Positions 44,678-52,658 of a DNA stretch of 64,000 nucleotides are shown here, piece by piece; the first letter of the stretch is position 1, and every line of letters starts with the position of its first letter. The DNA is from Arthrobacter sp. SPG23 (GTDB taxonomy: Bacteria > Actinomycetota > Actinomycetes > Actinomycetales > Micrococcaceae): contig NZ_JYCN01000026.1 of assembly GCF_000876655.1 (NCBI RefSeq), positions 1-64,000 on the forward strand, read 5' to 3'. Under the pieces are notes generated by a model that saw nothing but the letters and a program-made list of their open reading frames with translations, did not search any database and was not told the DNA's origin. A program made the translations under genes and the position numbers.

Positions 44678-45709
44678 CTAGCGGCCGCCCTCAATCTTCC
44701 GGTTCCGCTGCTCCTGGGCCATGGGGCCGTACGGGTACACGCCCACCCGCGGCTGGCTGGCCTCGGTCAGCCGCCGGGTTTCCTCCTCCGTCAGCTCCAG
44801 GTCCGCGGCTGCGAGGTTGTCCGCCAGTTGCTCCGTGGTGCGGGCACCGAGGATCACGGACGTGACTGCCGGGCGGTCCGCCAGCCAGGCCAGTGCCACC
44901 TGCGAGGCACTCACACCGTGGTCCGCGGCGATCTTCTCAACGGTGCCAATGACCTCCCACGTGCGCGGATCGTCATTGCGGGCCTGCCAGGCTTCCATGC
45001 CGCGCTGGGGATTCTCGCCCAGCCGGGTGGCGCCGGCCGGAGCCTCGTCGCGCTTGTACTTGCCGGAGAGCCAGCCGCCGCCCAGGGGCGACCACGGCAG
45101 CAGGCCGATCCCCGCATCCAGCGACGCCGGAACAATCTCGGATTCAATCTCCCGGACCAGCAGGCTGTACTGCGGCTGAAGGGTCACCGGGGCGCTCCAG
45201 CCGTGGGCTTTGGCCAGGTGCACCGCCTTTGTCAGCTGCCAGCCGAGGAAATTGGAGAAGCCGTAGTAGGCAATCTTGCCGCTGCTGACGGAGTCATGCA
45301 GGAAGCGCAGCGTCTCCTCCAGCGGCGTGATGGGGTCCCACGCGTGCATCTGGTACAGGTCGATCTGTTCGACGCCGAGCCGGCGCAGCGAGTCATCGAG
45401 CGCCCGGGTGAGGTGGCGGCGGGAGGTTCCGAGGTCGTTCGGGGCCTGGCCCATGGGGAACCGGCCCTTGGTGGCCAGGACAGCACGGTCCCTGACCTCG
45501 GGACGGGCGGCCAGCCAGCGGCCGATGATCTGTTCCGAGACGCCCTGGCTGTAGACGTCCGCGGTGTCGATGAAGTTGCCACCTGCTGCAAAGTAGTCAT
45601 CAAGAATGGCGAAGGACGTTTCCTCAGTGGCTTCGGCGCCAAAGGTCATGGTGCCCAGCGCGTAATTGGAAACCACGGCGCCGCTGTTGCCTAGTGTGCG
45701 GTATTGCAT
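44678..45709 (-). CDS. Aldo/keto reductase
   Basis: A 343-residue aldo/keto reductase. FIDTADVYSQGVSEQIIGRWL (Asp and Tyr), VLATKGRFPMG (Lys) and YQMHAWDPITPLEETL (His) carry the catalytic tetrad, and VTSVILGARTTEQLADNLAAADL the NADPH-binding end. The ATG at 45709 has GAGGAG 4 bases upstream and lies 8 bases after the epimerase stop, so the two are an operon. The loop LHDSVSSGKIAYYGFSNF is typical of the sugar/short-aldehyde branch. Substrate unknown. Confidence 0.93.
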   Translation of the reverse strand: MQYRTLGNSGAVVSNYALGTMTFGAEATEETSFAILDDYFAAGGNFIDTADVYSQGVSEQIIGRWLAARPEVRDRAVLATKGRFPMGQAPNDLGTSRRHLTRALDDSLRRLGVEQIDLYQMHAWDPITPLEETLRFLHDSVSSGKIAYYGFSNFLGWQLTKAVHLAKAHGWSAPVTLQPQYSLLVREIESEIVPASLDAGIGLLPWSPLGGGWLSGKYKRDEAPAGATRLGENPQRGMEAWQARNDDPRTWEVIGTVEKIAADHGVSASQVALAWLADRPAVTSVILGARTTEQLADNLAAADLELTEEETRRLTEASQPRVGVYPYGPMAQEQRNRKIEGGR

Positions 45710-45717
45710 AGTTCTCC

Positions 45718-46590
45718 TCAGTCTTCGGTGGGCGTGGTGCGGTTCGAGTGGTAGGTGCGCCACGTGTGCTCCGGAGCGAACCCCAGGAGGCGCTTGGCTT
45801 TGTCGATGGACAGCATGGTTTCGTGTTCGCCAAGCTCCTTGACCACTTTGACGCCCGGAAAGACCTCCGCTGCGAGGCTGGCGCTGGACCGGCTCATGAC
45901 CGTGTCTTCATTGGCGATGATGAACGCCTCGAATCCCGGTTTGCCGTTTTCCAGTGCGCGGGCCACGGCCTGGGCGCCGTCGCGGCCGTCAATGTAGCCC
46001 CACAGGTTCCACTTCCGCTGCGTGGCGTCAGAGTCAAAGGAGGGAAAAGCCTCATAGTCCTCGGGGTCCATCACGTTGGAGAACCGCAGGCCGGTGATGC
46101 TCAGTTCCGGGTCCCATCGGGTCAGCTGGATCGCCATCTGCTCTTCCAGGTGCTTCACCAGCGAGTAGGTGCTTTCCGGCCGTGCCGGATATTCCTCATC
46201 CACCGGGATATAGGGAGGTTCGACGTCGAACGGAAGTCCCAGCACCGTCTCGCTGGAGGCGTACACCACCTTCTTGATTCCGGCCCGGCGGGCCGCCTGG
46301 AAGACGTTGTAGGTGGCAAGCATGTTGTTCTCGAACGTGGCCGCGTCCGGCGCGAGTCCCGGAGCCGGGATGGCCCCCAGGTGAACGATCGCGTCGAATC
46401 CTTCGTGGCGGTCATCGAGGCCCAGGATGACGTCCAGGACCTGCCCGTAGTTGCGCAGGTCAACCTCGGTGAAGCCGCGGTCCCGGGTGCCCGTGCGGTC
46501 CAGGTTCAGGACGTCATGGCCGTCCTCGGTGAGCCTGCGCACCACGCTCCTGCCCAGTTTTCCGCTTCCTCCGGTTACAGCAACTCTCAT
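45718..46590 (-). CDS. NAD-dependent epimerase/dehydratase family protein
   Basis: A 290-residue extended SDR. The N-terminal NAD motif is VTGGSGKLGRSVVRRL, and the catalytic Ser/Tyr/Lys are in VYASSETVLG and YSLVKHLEE. The sequence resembles sugar-nucleotide epimerases and uronate dehydrogenases acting on free sugars. The start at 46590 is backed by GAGGAG; the upstream in-frame start is poor. Operon partner is the aldo/keto reductase, so both may act on one sugar-derived substrate. Confidence 0.88.
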   Translation of the reverse strand: MRVAVTGGSGKLGRSVVRRLTEDGHDVLNLDRTGTRDRGFTEVDLRNYGQVLDVILGLDDRHEGFDAIVHLGAIPAPGLAPDAATFENNMLATYNVFQAARRAGIKKVVYASSETVLGLPFDVEPPYIPVDEEYPARPESTYSLVKHLEEQMAIQLTRWDPELSITGLRFSNVMDPEDYEAFPSFDSDATQRKWNLWGYIDGRDGAQAVARALENGKPGFEAFIIANEDTVMSRSSASLAAEVFPGVKVVKELGEHETMLSIDKAKRLLGFAPEHTWRTYHSNRTTPTED

Positions 46591-46742
46591 CAGGAACTCC
46601 TCTGGGTAGTTGGCGGCCGGCGGTCTTCCGCGACCGTGTGCCGCCGTCGTCATTCCACCCTAGAGGCGCAGCGGCACGGATGCAGCCCTTCTGCATGGCC
46701 CTCTGAGTCCTAGGAAAGTACGCCCCTGCCTGCCGGCGGCCC

Positions 46743-47120
46743 TCAGCCGGCCCGGAGCAGGAGGGGAAGGGTGTTCGCGAGGATGGTGAAGGCGGCCGCC
46801 ACAATGCCGATGACTGCCGGAATGATGCCCCGCGCTTCACCACGGCCCCGCGCCCTGAATCCGAGCACCGCCGCAGCCAGTTCCGGCGCCAGGATCACCA
46901 CGAGGGCCGGCCCCGCCGCGAGCGCAACGACACCCAGGGGAACAGTGTCCTCACCTGTGTATCCCTGCAGCGAGAGCAGCCCCTCGCCGATGACCATTCC
47001 GGCCACGAACGCGACCGGGATGGCGGCAACGGCGATCCAGGCCCGGCGCAGGAGCCTCCGGCCGTTCAGGGAGCCTCCGGCATCCGGGGCAGCGGCTGGC
47101 ACCTGGCTACGTGAAGTCAT
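46743..47120 (-). CDS. Small membrane protein (125 aa)
   Basis: A 125-residue protein with about four hydrophobic helices (WIAVAAIPVAFVAGMVIGEGL; VPLGVVALAAGPALVVILAPEL; IIPAVIGIVAAAFTILANTLPLL). No domain is recognised; similar small proteins of unknown function are common in Arthrobacter-like genomes. It lies 12 bases after the DUF3040 gene, so both are likely cotranscribed. Confidence 0.7.
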   Translation of the reverse strand: MTSRSQVPAAAPDAGGSLNGRRLLRRAWIAVAAIPVAFVAGMVIGEGLLSLQGYTGEDTVPLGVVALAAGPALVVILAPELAAAVLGFRARGRGEARGIIPAVIGIVAAAFTILANTLPLLLRAG

Positions 47121-47132
47121 GGGTGATGGTCC

Positions 47133-47450
47133 TCAGATGTGCTGCGACTGGCCCGGCAGCCCCAGGCTCGGGCGTCCGAAAGGGAGCCTGCTCGGGCTGA
47201 TGCCAAACGATGCGTAGTAGCCGCCCGCAACCATCACGGCAAAGCCCGCGACGCCCAAATACATCAGCTGCAAGGCGGCGCCGGCGATCACCGCAAGGAA
47301 TCCGCAGACCACGCACAGGGCCCCTAGGACAATCCGACGCATCAGCGACCAGGCCTGGCCCTCCATGCGCGCGGCGAATTGCGGATCGTCCTCGTGAAGC
47401 GACTGCTCCATCTGCCTGAGGATGTCCTTTTCATGTTCAGAAAGCGGCAT
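47133..47450 (-). CDS. DUF3040 membrane protein
   Basis: A 105-residue protein of DUF3040, an actinobacterial family of unknown function. MPLSEHEKDILRQMEQSLHEDDPQFA at the N-terminus is the family signature, followed by two transmembrane helices (VLGALCVVCGFLAVIAGAA; YLGVAGFAVMVAGGYYASFG) and a short cytoplasmic tail. Two adjacent ATGs are present; the second (47450) is 6 bases from GGAGG and is preferred. It is divergent from the universal stress protein gene. Confidence 0.85.
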   Translation of the reverse strand: MPLSEHEKDILRQMEQSLHEDDPQFAARMEGQAWSLMRRIVLGALCVVCGFLAVIAGAALQLMYLGVAGFAVMVAGGYYASFGISPSRLPFGRPSLGLPGQSQHI

Positions 47451-47534
47451 CATTGACCTCCGAACCGGATTGATATTAAGGATCGTCCCTCGGACGGTTA
47501 AGTCAATAGAGCCGAAAGTCATGGAGGAAACCCC

Positions 47535-47551
47535 GGTGACTTTGGACCCTA
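47535..47551. promoter_or_regulatory. DosR-box-like sequence before the universal stress protein gene
   Basis: GGTGACTTTGGACCCTA resembles the mycobacterial DosR box (TTSGGGACTWWAGTCCCSAA), matching GACTTT and CCC at the expected spacing. It ends 34 bases before the universal stress protein ATG. Eye-based match only. Confidence 0.4.
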
Positions 47552-47585
47552 GGCAAGGGGTGCCGGGCGGCGCACGCTGGAACCC

Positions 47586-48065
47586 ATGAACACTGAAGAA
47601 CGCATTGTGGTGGGCGTGGACGGCTCCGAATTCTCCACAGCTGCCTTGCAGCTCGCCGGACGAATGGCCGGAAGCCTCAACGCCCCGCTGGAGATCATCA
47701 CATGCCTGGGCACCTCTGATTTCTACCTCGCTTCGCACATGCCTGCCGGGCGGGTCCCCAGCATGGAGGAACTCGAAGAGACAGCCAAGCGCCTGGTGGA
47801 CCAGGCCGTGGAGAGGGCCTTTGGGTCAGAACCCCCGGCGCGGCTGTCCCGCACCGTGAAGTTCGGTCCGCCTGCGAAGACCCTGGTCGATGAAAGCCGC
47901 GATGCGCAGCTGCTGGTGGTGGGCCGGCGGGGGGAAGGCGGGTTTCTCACCCAGGTCATGGGATCCGTCAGCGGCGCCTGTGCCGCGCACGCCCATTGCC
48001 CTGTTTTGGTGGTGGGCCAGGACTCCAAAGTGGCAGAACCGGAACCGGGTCCAAAGTCCGGCTGA
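47586..48065 (+). CDS. Universal stress protein (UspA family)
   Basis: A 159-residue single-domain universal stress protein. IVVGVDGSEFSTAALQLAGRMA at residues 6-27 opens the domain, and VVGRRGEGGFLTQVMGSVSG contains the ATP-binding G-2x-G-9x-G-S pattern. Single-domain members bind ATP and act in stress or dormancy. Several universal stress protein genes belong to the mycobacterial DosR regulon. Here the gene lies upstream of a membrane protein and a DevR-like regulator, and has a DosR-like box in front. Confidence 0.93.
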   Translation: MNTEERIVVGVDGSEFSTAALQLAGRMAGSLNAPLEIITCLGTSDFYLASHMPAGRVPSMEELEETAKRLVDQAVERAFGSEPPARLSRTVKFGPPAKTLVDESRDAQLLVVGRRGEGGFLTQVMGSVSGACAAHAHCPVLVVGQDSKVAEPEPGPKSG

Positions 48066-48100
48066 AGCCGGGCATCCCCCGGAAGGCCACGGGGCGTTCA

Positions 48101-48120
48101 GTGACTTTGTGCTCTGACCC
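48101..48120. promoter_or_regulatory. Weak DosR-box-like sequence
   Basis: GTGACTTTGTGCTCTGACCC shares GTGACTTTG with the element before the universal stress protein gene and ends in ACCC, but the spacing is longer. It lies 75 bases before the next membrane protein gene. Confidence 0.25.
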
Positions 48121-48194
48121 CGGTTCGCGTCCAAGCCCTAACCTGAATGCATCAGCGCGGCAAGCACCGCGCGCCAAGCCCCTGGAGCGTCGTC

Positions 48195-48908
48195 ATGAAA
48201 GCAGCATCGGCGAGCATCATCGCAGGCGTAGTCCTCCTGCTGGCCGGCGTCCTGTTGTTGTTGGACGCCCTGCGCGTCCTCGACACCGCACTGCTGGTGT
48301 GGCCGTTTATCTTCGGCGCCTCCGGCGCAGCCTTCCTGGCGGTGTTTTCCAGGAGCCGAACGAACTGGTGGGCGGCCATTCCGGGGTTTGTCCTCCTGGG
48401 GCTGGCCGCGGTCATCGCCACCACACAGCTGTGGCCCGCTTCAGCGGGCGACTGGCCGGGCTCACTGTTCTTCCTCTTCATCTCCGCCGGCTTCGCGGCG
48501 GTGTACCTCCGGGAGCGGTCCAACTGGTGGGCGCTGATTCCCTGCGGCGTCCTGCTCACCCTTGCCCTGGTGGTGGCCTTGCCGCCGGCACTGGACGGAA
48601 CGCCGGTGGCCGCAGTGCTGTTCCTGGGGCTCGCCGCAACCTTTGCCGCGCTGACCCTCACCCCGGAGCGGATGAAGTGGCCGCTCATTCCTGCTGCCGT
48701 ACTGGCCGTGCTGGGGCTGTCCTTTGCCTTCCAGTCGGCCGTAAATTTCCGCACGATGGAGTATCTCACCGCGGTGGTGCCGCTGGTGGCCGGCCTGTGC
48801 CTGCTGTACTACGCCTTCCATACCCGCCGAAGCGGCAACGCTCACACGGGAAGTGCCGTCGCGGACCCCATGAAGCCAGGACTGGGTGATGCTCACGGTG
48901 GCCACTGA
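48195..48908 (+). CDS. Multi-pass membrane protein (237 aa)
   Basis: A 237-residue hydrophobic protein with about 7-8 short membrane segments in pairs joined by Arg/Asn/Trp loops (SRSRTNWWAAIPG; RERSNWWALIPCG; TPERMKWPLIPA), so the protein looks like an internally repeated two-helix unit. No named family is recognised. The start at 48195 has GGAG 8 bases upstream. Its 3' end overlaps the DevR-like gene by 20 bases, which implies coupled translation and a related role. Confidence 0.75.
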   Translation: MKAASASIIAGVVLLLAGVLLLLDALRVLDTALLVWPFIFGASGAAFLAVFSRSRTNWWAAIPGFVLLGLAAVIATTQLWPASAGDWPGSLFFLFISAGFAAVYLRERSNWWALIPCGVLLTLALVVALPPALDGTPVAAVLFLGLAATFAALTLTPERMKWPLIPAAVLAVLGLSFAFQSAVNFRTMEYLTAVVPLVAGLCLLYYAFHTRRSGNAHTGSAVADPMKPGLGDAHGGH

Positions 48909-49527
48909 CCCAGCAATCGGGAACGACGTTGTTGGGGGAACGCGCGTATATATCCTGGACAGCCATGCCCTGGTCCGGATGGGACTGCGCGAGCTGCTGG
49001 AAGAGGCGCATTTCCAGGTGGTCGGTGAAAGCGGATCGGCCTCCGAGGCAAGCAGCCGGATCCCGGAACTGCATCCCGACCTCGTGGTGATCGGCGCTCA
49101 TTTGCCGGACGGCACCGGCATTGAAGTGTGCCGGGAAATTCTCGCCGACAATCCTGGCCTCCGGTGCCTGCTGCTGAGCAGTTACGACGACGACCATGCC
49201 CTCAGCAGCGCAGTACTGGCCGGGGCGGCCGGCTACGTACTCCGGCAGTTGCCCGGGACCACTCTGCTTGAGGGAATCCGAAAGGTGGCAACCGGCGAGT
49301 CACTGCTGGAGCCCGGCATCGAACGCAAGGTCATGGAGGGCCTGTACCAGGCACAAGTCAACCGAAGGCACAGCGGCCTCAACGCACAGGAACTGAGGGT
49401 CCTGGCACTCATGGGCCAGGGGCTGACCAACAGCCAGATCAGCGAGGAGACGAGATTCGCCCGGACAGCGGTCAAGGTCCAGGTGGCCGGCATCCTCGCC
49501 AAACTGGGTTTCGAACTGCGTGGCTGA
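48889..49527 (+). CDS. DevR/NarL-like response regulator lacking the phospho-acceptor Asp
   Basis: A 212-residue LuxR-family regulator. The receiver spans residues 18-135 (TRVYILDSHALVRMGLRELLEEA). The phosphorylation loop reads PDLVVIGAHLPDG, so the Asp is replaced by Gly69; the acidic pair is DS instead of DD, and the conserved Lys is Arg in GYVLRQ. The C-terminal helix-turn-helix (ALMGQGLTNSQISEETRFARTAVKVQVAGILAKLGFE) keeps the fold, but the recognition helix is ARTAVKVQV where DevR has EKTVKNYV. It should therefore work without phosphotransfer or be inactive. The start is an ATG (48889) or GTG (48886), overlapping the upstream gene. Confidence 0.88.
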   Translation: MLTVATDPAIGNDVVGGTRVYILDSHALVRMGLRELLEEAHFQVVGESGSASEASSRIPELHPDLVVIGAHLPDGTGIEVCREILADNPGLRCLLLSSYDDDHALSSAVLAGAAGYVLRQLPGTTLLEGIRKVATGESLLEPGIERKVMEGLYQAQVNRRHSGLNAQELRVLALMGQGLTNSQISEETRFARTAVKVQVAGILAKLGFELRG

Positions 49528-49554
49528 GGATGCCGTCGCAACCCGCACCCGAGG

Positions 49555-51225
49555 TCACTTCGACGGCGCGGTCCACGTCAGCCGGGTGCCGTGCCCGGGG
49601 CTGCTCGTGATGGAGCACTCGCCGCCCAGTGCCATGGCCCGGTGCTTCATGTTGGCGATGCCGCTGACCCTGGCGGGGTTTTCGAACCCGCAGCCGTTGT
49701 CCGTAATCCGGAGTTCCACGCAGTCCGTCCGGGCCGTCAGCGAAATGTCGATTTCATCCGCCCCGGAGTGCCGGACGGCGTTGCTCAGCCCCTCGGACAG
49801 CACTGGCAGCAACTGCTCCACCACGGCGTCGGGAACCGCTTCGTCAACCGGCCCTGTCAGTTGGACTTTAGGGGAGAATTCGGAGTTGCGGATCCCCTCG
49901 TGGATGGTCCGCATGATGAGGCCGGTGAGCGGTTCCTTCTGGCCGTGGCCGGTCCGCATCGAGTAAATGGTGTCCCTGAGCTCATGGATGGTGCCGTCCA
50001 ATTCGGCTGTCACCGCGGAGATGCGCTCCTGGGCCACGGGGTCCGGGATGTAACGCCGCAGGCTCTGCATGCTCAGCCCCGCACCGAAGAGCCGCTGGAT
50101 CACCAGATCGTGCAGGTCGCGGGCGATCCTGTCGCGGTCCGTGGACAGCAGCTGCTCCTCCCGGCGCTGCCGTGCCCTGACCAGCCCGAGGGCCAGCCCC
50201 ACCCTGGAACCGAAGACGGCGCAGGACTGCAGGTCGGACTGGAGATACAAGGGGCCTCCTGCGGGGCGTGCCAGGATCAGCAGGCCGCGCTCGCTGCTCT
50301 TGCGCCCCAGGGCAGCCACCAGCAGGGGGCCCAGTTTCCCGTCCGTTCCCGGCCCGAACACCTCGTTCGGGTCCCTGACAAGTGCGGACGTCCCGGTTTC
50401 AAGGACGTCCCTCATGACTTTGGATGCCGGCAGCTCCTGGCCGGCAGGAAGGGACTGGACACCCACCATGGTCCGGCACCGCTGGGTGCCGTCGGAATCA
50501 GGGTAGGCAATCACGGCGAGGATCGAGTCCGAGACGGTCAGTGCCCGCTCGGCAACGAGGTCCAGGTTGTCGGTTTCGCCGGGGAACAGCGCCGAACTCA
50601 GCTGGTCGCTGACCTCCAGCCCGGCCTCCAGCCAGCGTTGGCGGCGGCGGGTGTCCTCGTACAGCCGGGCGTTCTCGATGGCCACGCCGGCGGCCGCCGC
50701 CAACGCCGAGGCGAGCTCCTGGTCCTCCGCGGTGAATGGCGCGCCGTCGAGCTTTTCCGTCAGGTAGAGGTTCCCAAAGACGGCACCCCGGACCCTGACC
50801 GGCACCCCCAGGAATGTCTTCATGTCCGGGTGGTGGGGCGGGAAGCCGCTGGCCATTTCAGTCGCGCCCAGATCGTCCAGCCGAAGTGCCTCGGGCCGGC
50901 GGATCAGGTGCCCCAGTACCCCGCGTCCGGTGGGGAGGTCGCCGATCAGGCGGACGCCGTCGTCGTCGATTCCCACGGTGATGAAGTGGCCCAGTTCGTG
51001 GTCGCCGTTGATCACGCCCAGCGCGCCGTAGCGCGCGCCCACCAGCTCGCAGGCTGATTGCACCACACGGTCCAGGACTGCTTCGAGGCTGAGGTCTTCG
51101 GTGAGGGAAACCACCGCCCCCAGCAGGCCCTGCATCTGGTCCTGGGCACGCACGAGTTCGTCTGCCCGGGCCACGAAATCGCGCAACAGGTCTTCGGTGC
51201 GCCGGCGGATGGGTTCACGCCACAT
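49555..51225 (-). CDS. DevS/DosS-like GAF histidine kinase
   Basis: A 556-residue cytoplasmic sensor kinase (TTG at 51264 would add 13 residues). GAF1 lies at about residues 42-188, GAF2 at about 200-350, HisKA_3 around RDRIARDLHDLVIQRLF (His372) and the HATPase domain (NAVRHSGADEIDISL; DNGCGFENP; GHGTRLTW) follows. GAF1 closely follows mycobacterial DevS, including GFPPHHPDMKTFLGVPVRVRG, where the second His is at the position of the DosS heme ligand H149, and GNLYLTEK. A heme-based O2/NO/CO or redox sensor is likely. The gene is convergent with the DevR-like gene instead of in an operon with it. Confidence 0.9.
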   Translation of the reverse strand: MWREPIRRRTEDLLRDFVARADELVRAQDQMQGLLGAVVSLTEDLSLEAVLDRVVQSACELVGARYGALGVINGDHELGHFITVGIDDDGVRLIGDLPTGRGVLGHLIRRPEALRLDDLGATEMASGFPPHHPDMKTFLGVPVRVRGAVFGNLYLTEKLDGAPFTAEDQELASALAAAAGVAIENARLYEDTRRRQRWLEAGLEVSDQLSSALFPGETDNLDLVAERALTVSDSILAVIAYPDSDGTQRCRTMVGVQSLPAGQELPASKVMRDVLETGTSALVRDPNEVFGPGTDGKLGPLLVAALGRKSSERGLLILARPAGGPLYLQSDLQSCAVFGSRVGLALGLVRARQRREEQLLSTDRDRIARDLHDLVIQRLFGAGLSMQSLRRYIPDPVAQERISAVTAELDGTIHELRDTIYSMRTGHGQKEPLTGLIMRTIHEGIRNSEFSPKVQLTGPVDEAVPDAVVEQLLPVLSEGLSNAVRHSGADEIDISLTARTDCVELRITDNGCGFENPARVSGIANMKHRAMALGGECSITSSPGHGTRLTWTAPSK

Positions 51226-51596
51226 GCCGCCACCGGGCGAAGGACGGCCGGCGGACACCGTCAAGGGATTCGGGGGCGGGCATTTTAGAGGGCGGATCGC
51301 CGGAAAAGCGCTCGCCGCTCAACCGGAGGCGATCGTAGTGTTCTGACCGATACTGCTCGAATACCGGAAGGTCCGGGACCATGCAACTCCCCACAGCAGC
51401 GAAACACACACGGCGGACTGCTTCACCGAGTTCCTATGCACCAACCCCAGACTGGTATCAACACAGTACCAAGACCGGCACAGCGGCTCAATAGACGGCG
51501 TAACGGGACTAAAGGCACTGGGAAACAACAGGCCCGGCTGGGAATCTATACGAGCGGCATACCGCGGCGTCCCCGGGTGCGAGGAGATGATCCAAC
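51226..51596. other. Divergent promoter region of the DevS-like kinase and glycosyltransferase genes
   Basis: No gene is visible in 371 bases. It contains the 11-bp palindrome GGTCCGGGACC (51370-51380), a DosR-box-like half site (51505-51518) and GAGGAG before the glycosyltransferase GTG. I cannot place a clear -10. Confidence 0.5.
51505..51518. promoter_or_regulatory. DosR-box-like half site before the glycosyltransferase gene
   Basis: GGGACTAAAGGCAC matches the left half and centre of the DosR consensus (GGGACTWWAG) perfectly; the right half is degenerate. It lies 78 bases upstream of the GTG at 51597. Confidence 0.45.
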
Positions 51597-52658
51597 GTGC
51601 GTATCGGCCTCATCGCTCCGCCCTGGTTGCAGGTGCCTCCGCCCCGCTATGGCGGCACCGAAGTGGTGGTGGACGGGCTGGCACGCGGACTCGCTGCCGC
51701 CGGCCATGAGGTGCTGCTGGCCGCGCCCGCCGGGAGCACCTGCCCGGTTCCCTTGGTGCCTGACATGCCGGAGCCCAGCGCGGGTTCGTCCGCCACCTGG
51801 TCCGCCGCCACCGAGCTTTACCATGTGGCCCGGGCCTATGCGGCTTTGACCGACGTGGACCTCGTCCACGATCACACGGTGGCAGGACCCTTCTTCCGCT
51901 ACCGCCCCGCCTCGCTGCCGGTGGTCACCACCAACCACGGGCCGTTCAGTTCGCGACTGGGCGATCTCTACCGGCTGATGGGGCCGGATGTGGCCATGGT
52001 GGCCATTTCGCATCGACAGGCTGCGGATGCCGCCGGGGTCCGGATCGCCCGCGTGATCCACCACGGAATCGACGTTGACGCCGTGCCGGTGGGTGACGGC
52101 ACCGGCGGATACGCGGCATTCCTCGGGCGGATGAGCCCGGACAAAGGGCCGCGGGAGGCCATCCTGATCGCGCGGCAGGCCGGGTTCAGGCTGCTGATGT
52201 CCGCCCGTGTCCAGGGCCGGGACGAGAAAGACTACTTCGACAGCCGGATTGCCCCGCTCCTCGGACCGGACGTGGAGTTCCTCGGGGAACTCGCCGTGGC
52301 GGAGAAGTACCAGCTCATGGGCGGCGCAGCGGCATTCCTCAACCCGATCCAGTGGCCGGAACCCTTCGGCCTGGTGATGATCGAAGCCCTGGCAACCGGC
52401 ACCCCGGTGGTGGGCACCGGATCCGGGGCGGCCCCCGAGATCGTGGACGACGGCGTCACCGGGTACCTGCGGAGCGGCATCGATGAGCTGGCCAAAGCAC
52501 TGTTGCTGGCCCCCGGCCTGGACCGGACTGCCTGCCGCCGGGCCGCCGAGCTGCGCTTTAGCGTGGGGCGGATGGTGGCCGACCACGTCTCCCTGTACCA
52601 GGAGATACTGCGGGATAAACGGCCGGGTCAGTCCCCCGGCGCATCCGCGCTTGGCTGA
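51597..52658 (+). CDS. Glycosyltransferase family 4 protein
   Basis: A 353-residue GT-B glycosyltransferase. The N-terminal domain starts RIGLIAPPWLQVPPPRYGG, a glycine-rich acceptor loop; the C-terminal domain contains the nucleotide-sugar motif EPFGLVMIEALATGTPVVG with the two Glu (around residue 258). The donor and acceptor are unknown. The start is a GTG with GAGGAG 10 bases upstream. Its 3' end overlaps the convergent fusion gene by 31 bases. Confidence 0.9.
   Translation: MRIGLIAPPWLQVPPPRYGGTEVVVDGLARGLAAAGHEVLLAAPAGSTCPVPLVPDMPEPSAGSSATWSAATELYHVARAYAALTDVDLVHDHTVAGPFFRYRPASLPVVTTNHGPFSSRLGDLYRLMGPDVAMVAISHRQAADAAGVRIARVIHHGIDVDAVPVGDGTGGYAAFLGRMSPDKGPREAILIARQAGFRLLMSARVQGRDEKDYFDSRIAPLLGPDVEFLGELAVAEKYQLMGGAAAFLNPIQWPEPFGLVMIEALATGTPVVGTGSGAAPEIVDDGVTGYLRSGIDELAKALLLAPGLDRTACRRAAELRFSVGRMVADHVSLYQEILRDKRPGQSPGASALG

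Noticed and set aside
47484..47497. GGGACGATCC on the minus strand before the DUF3040 gene as a DosR box
   Set aside because: Too degenerate; right half absent.
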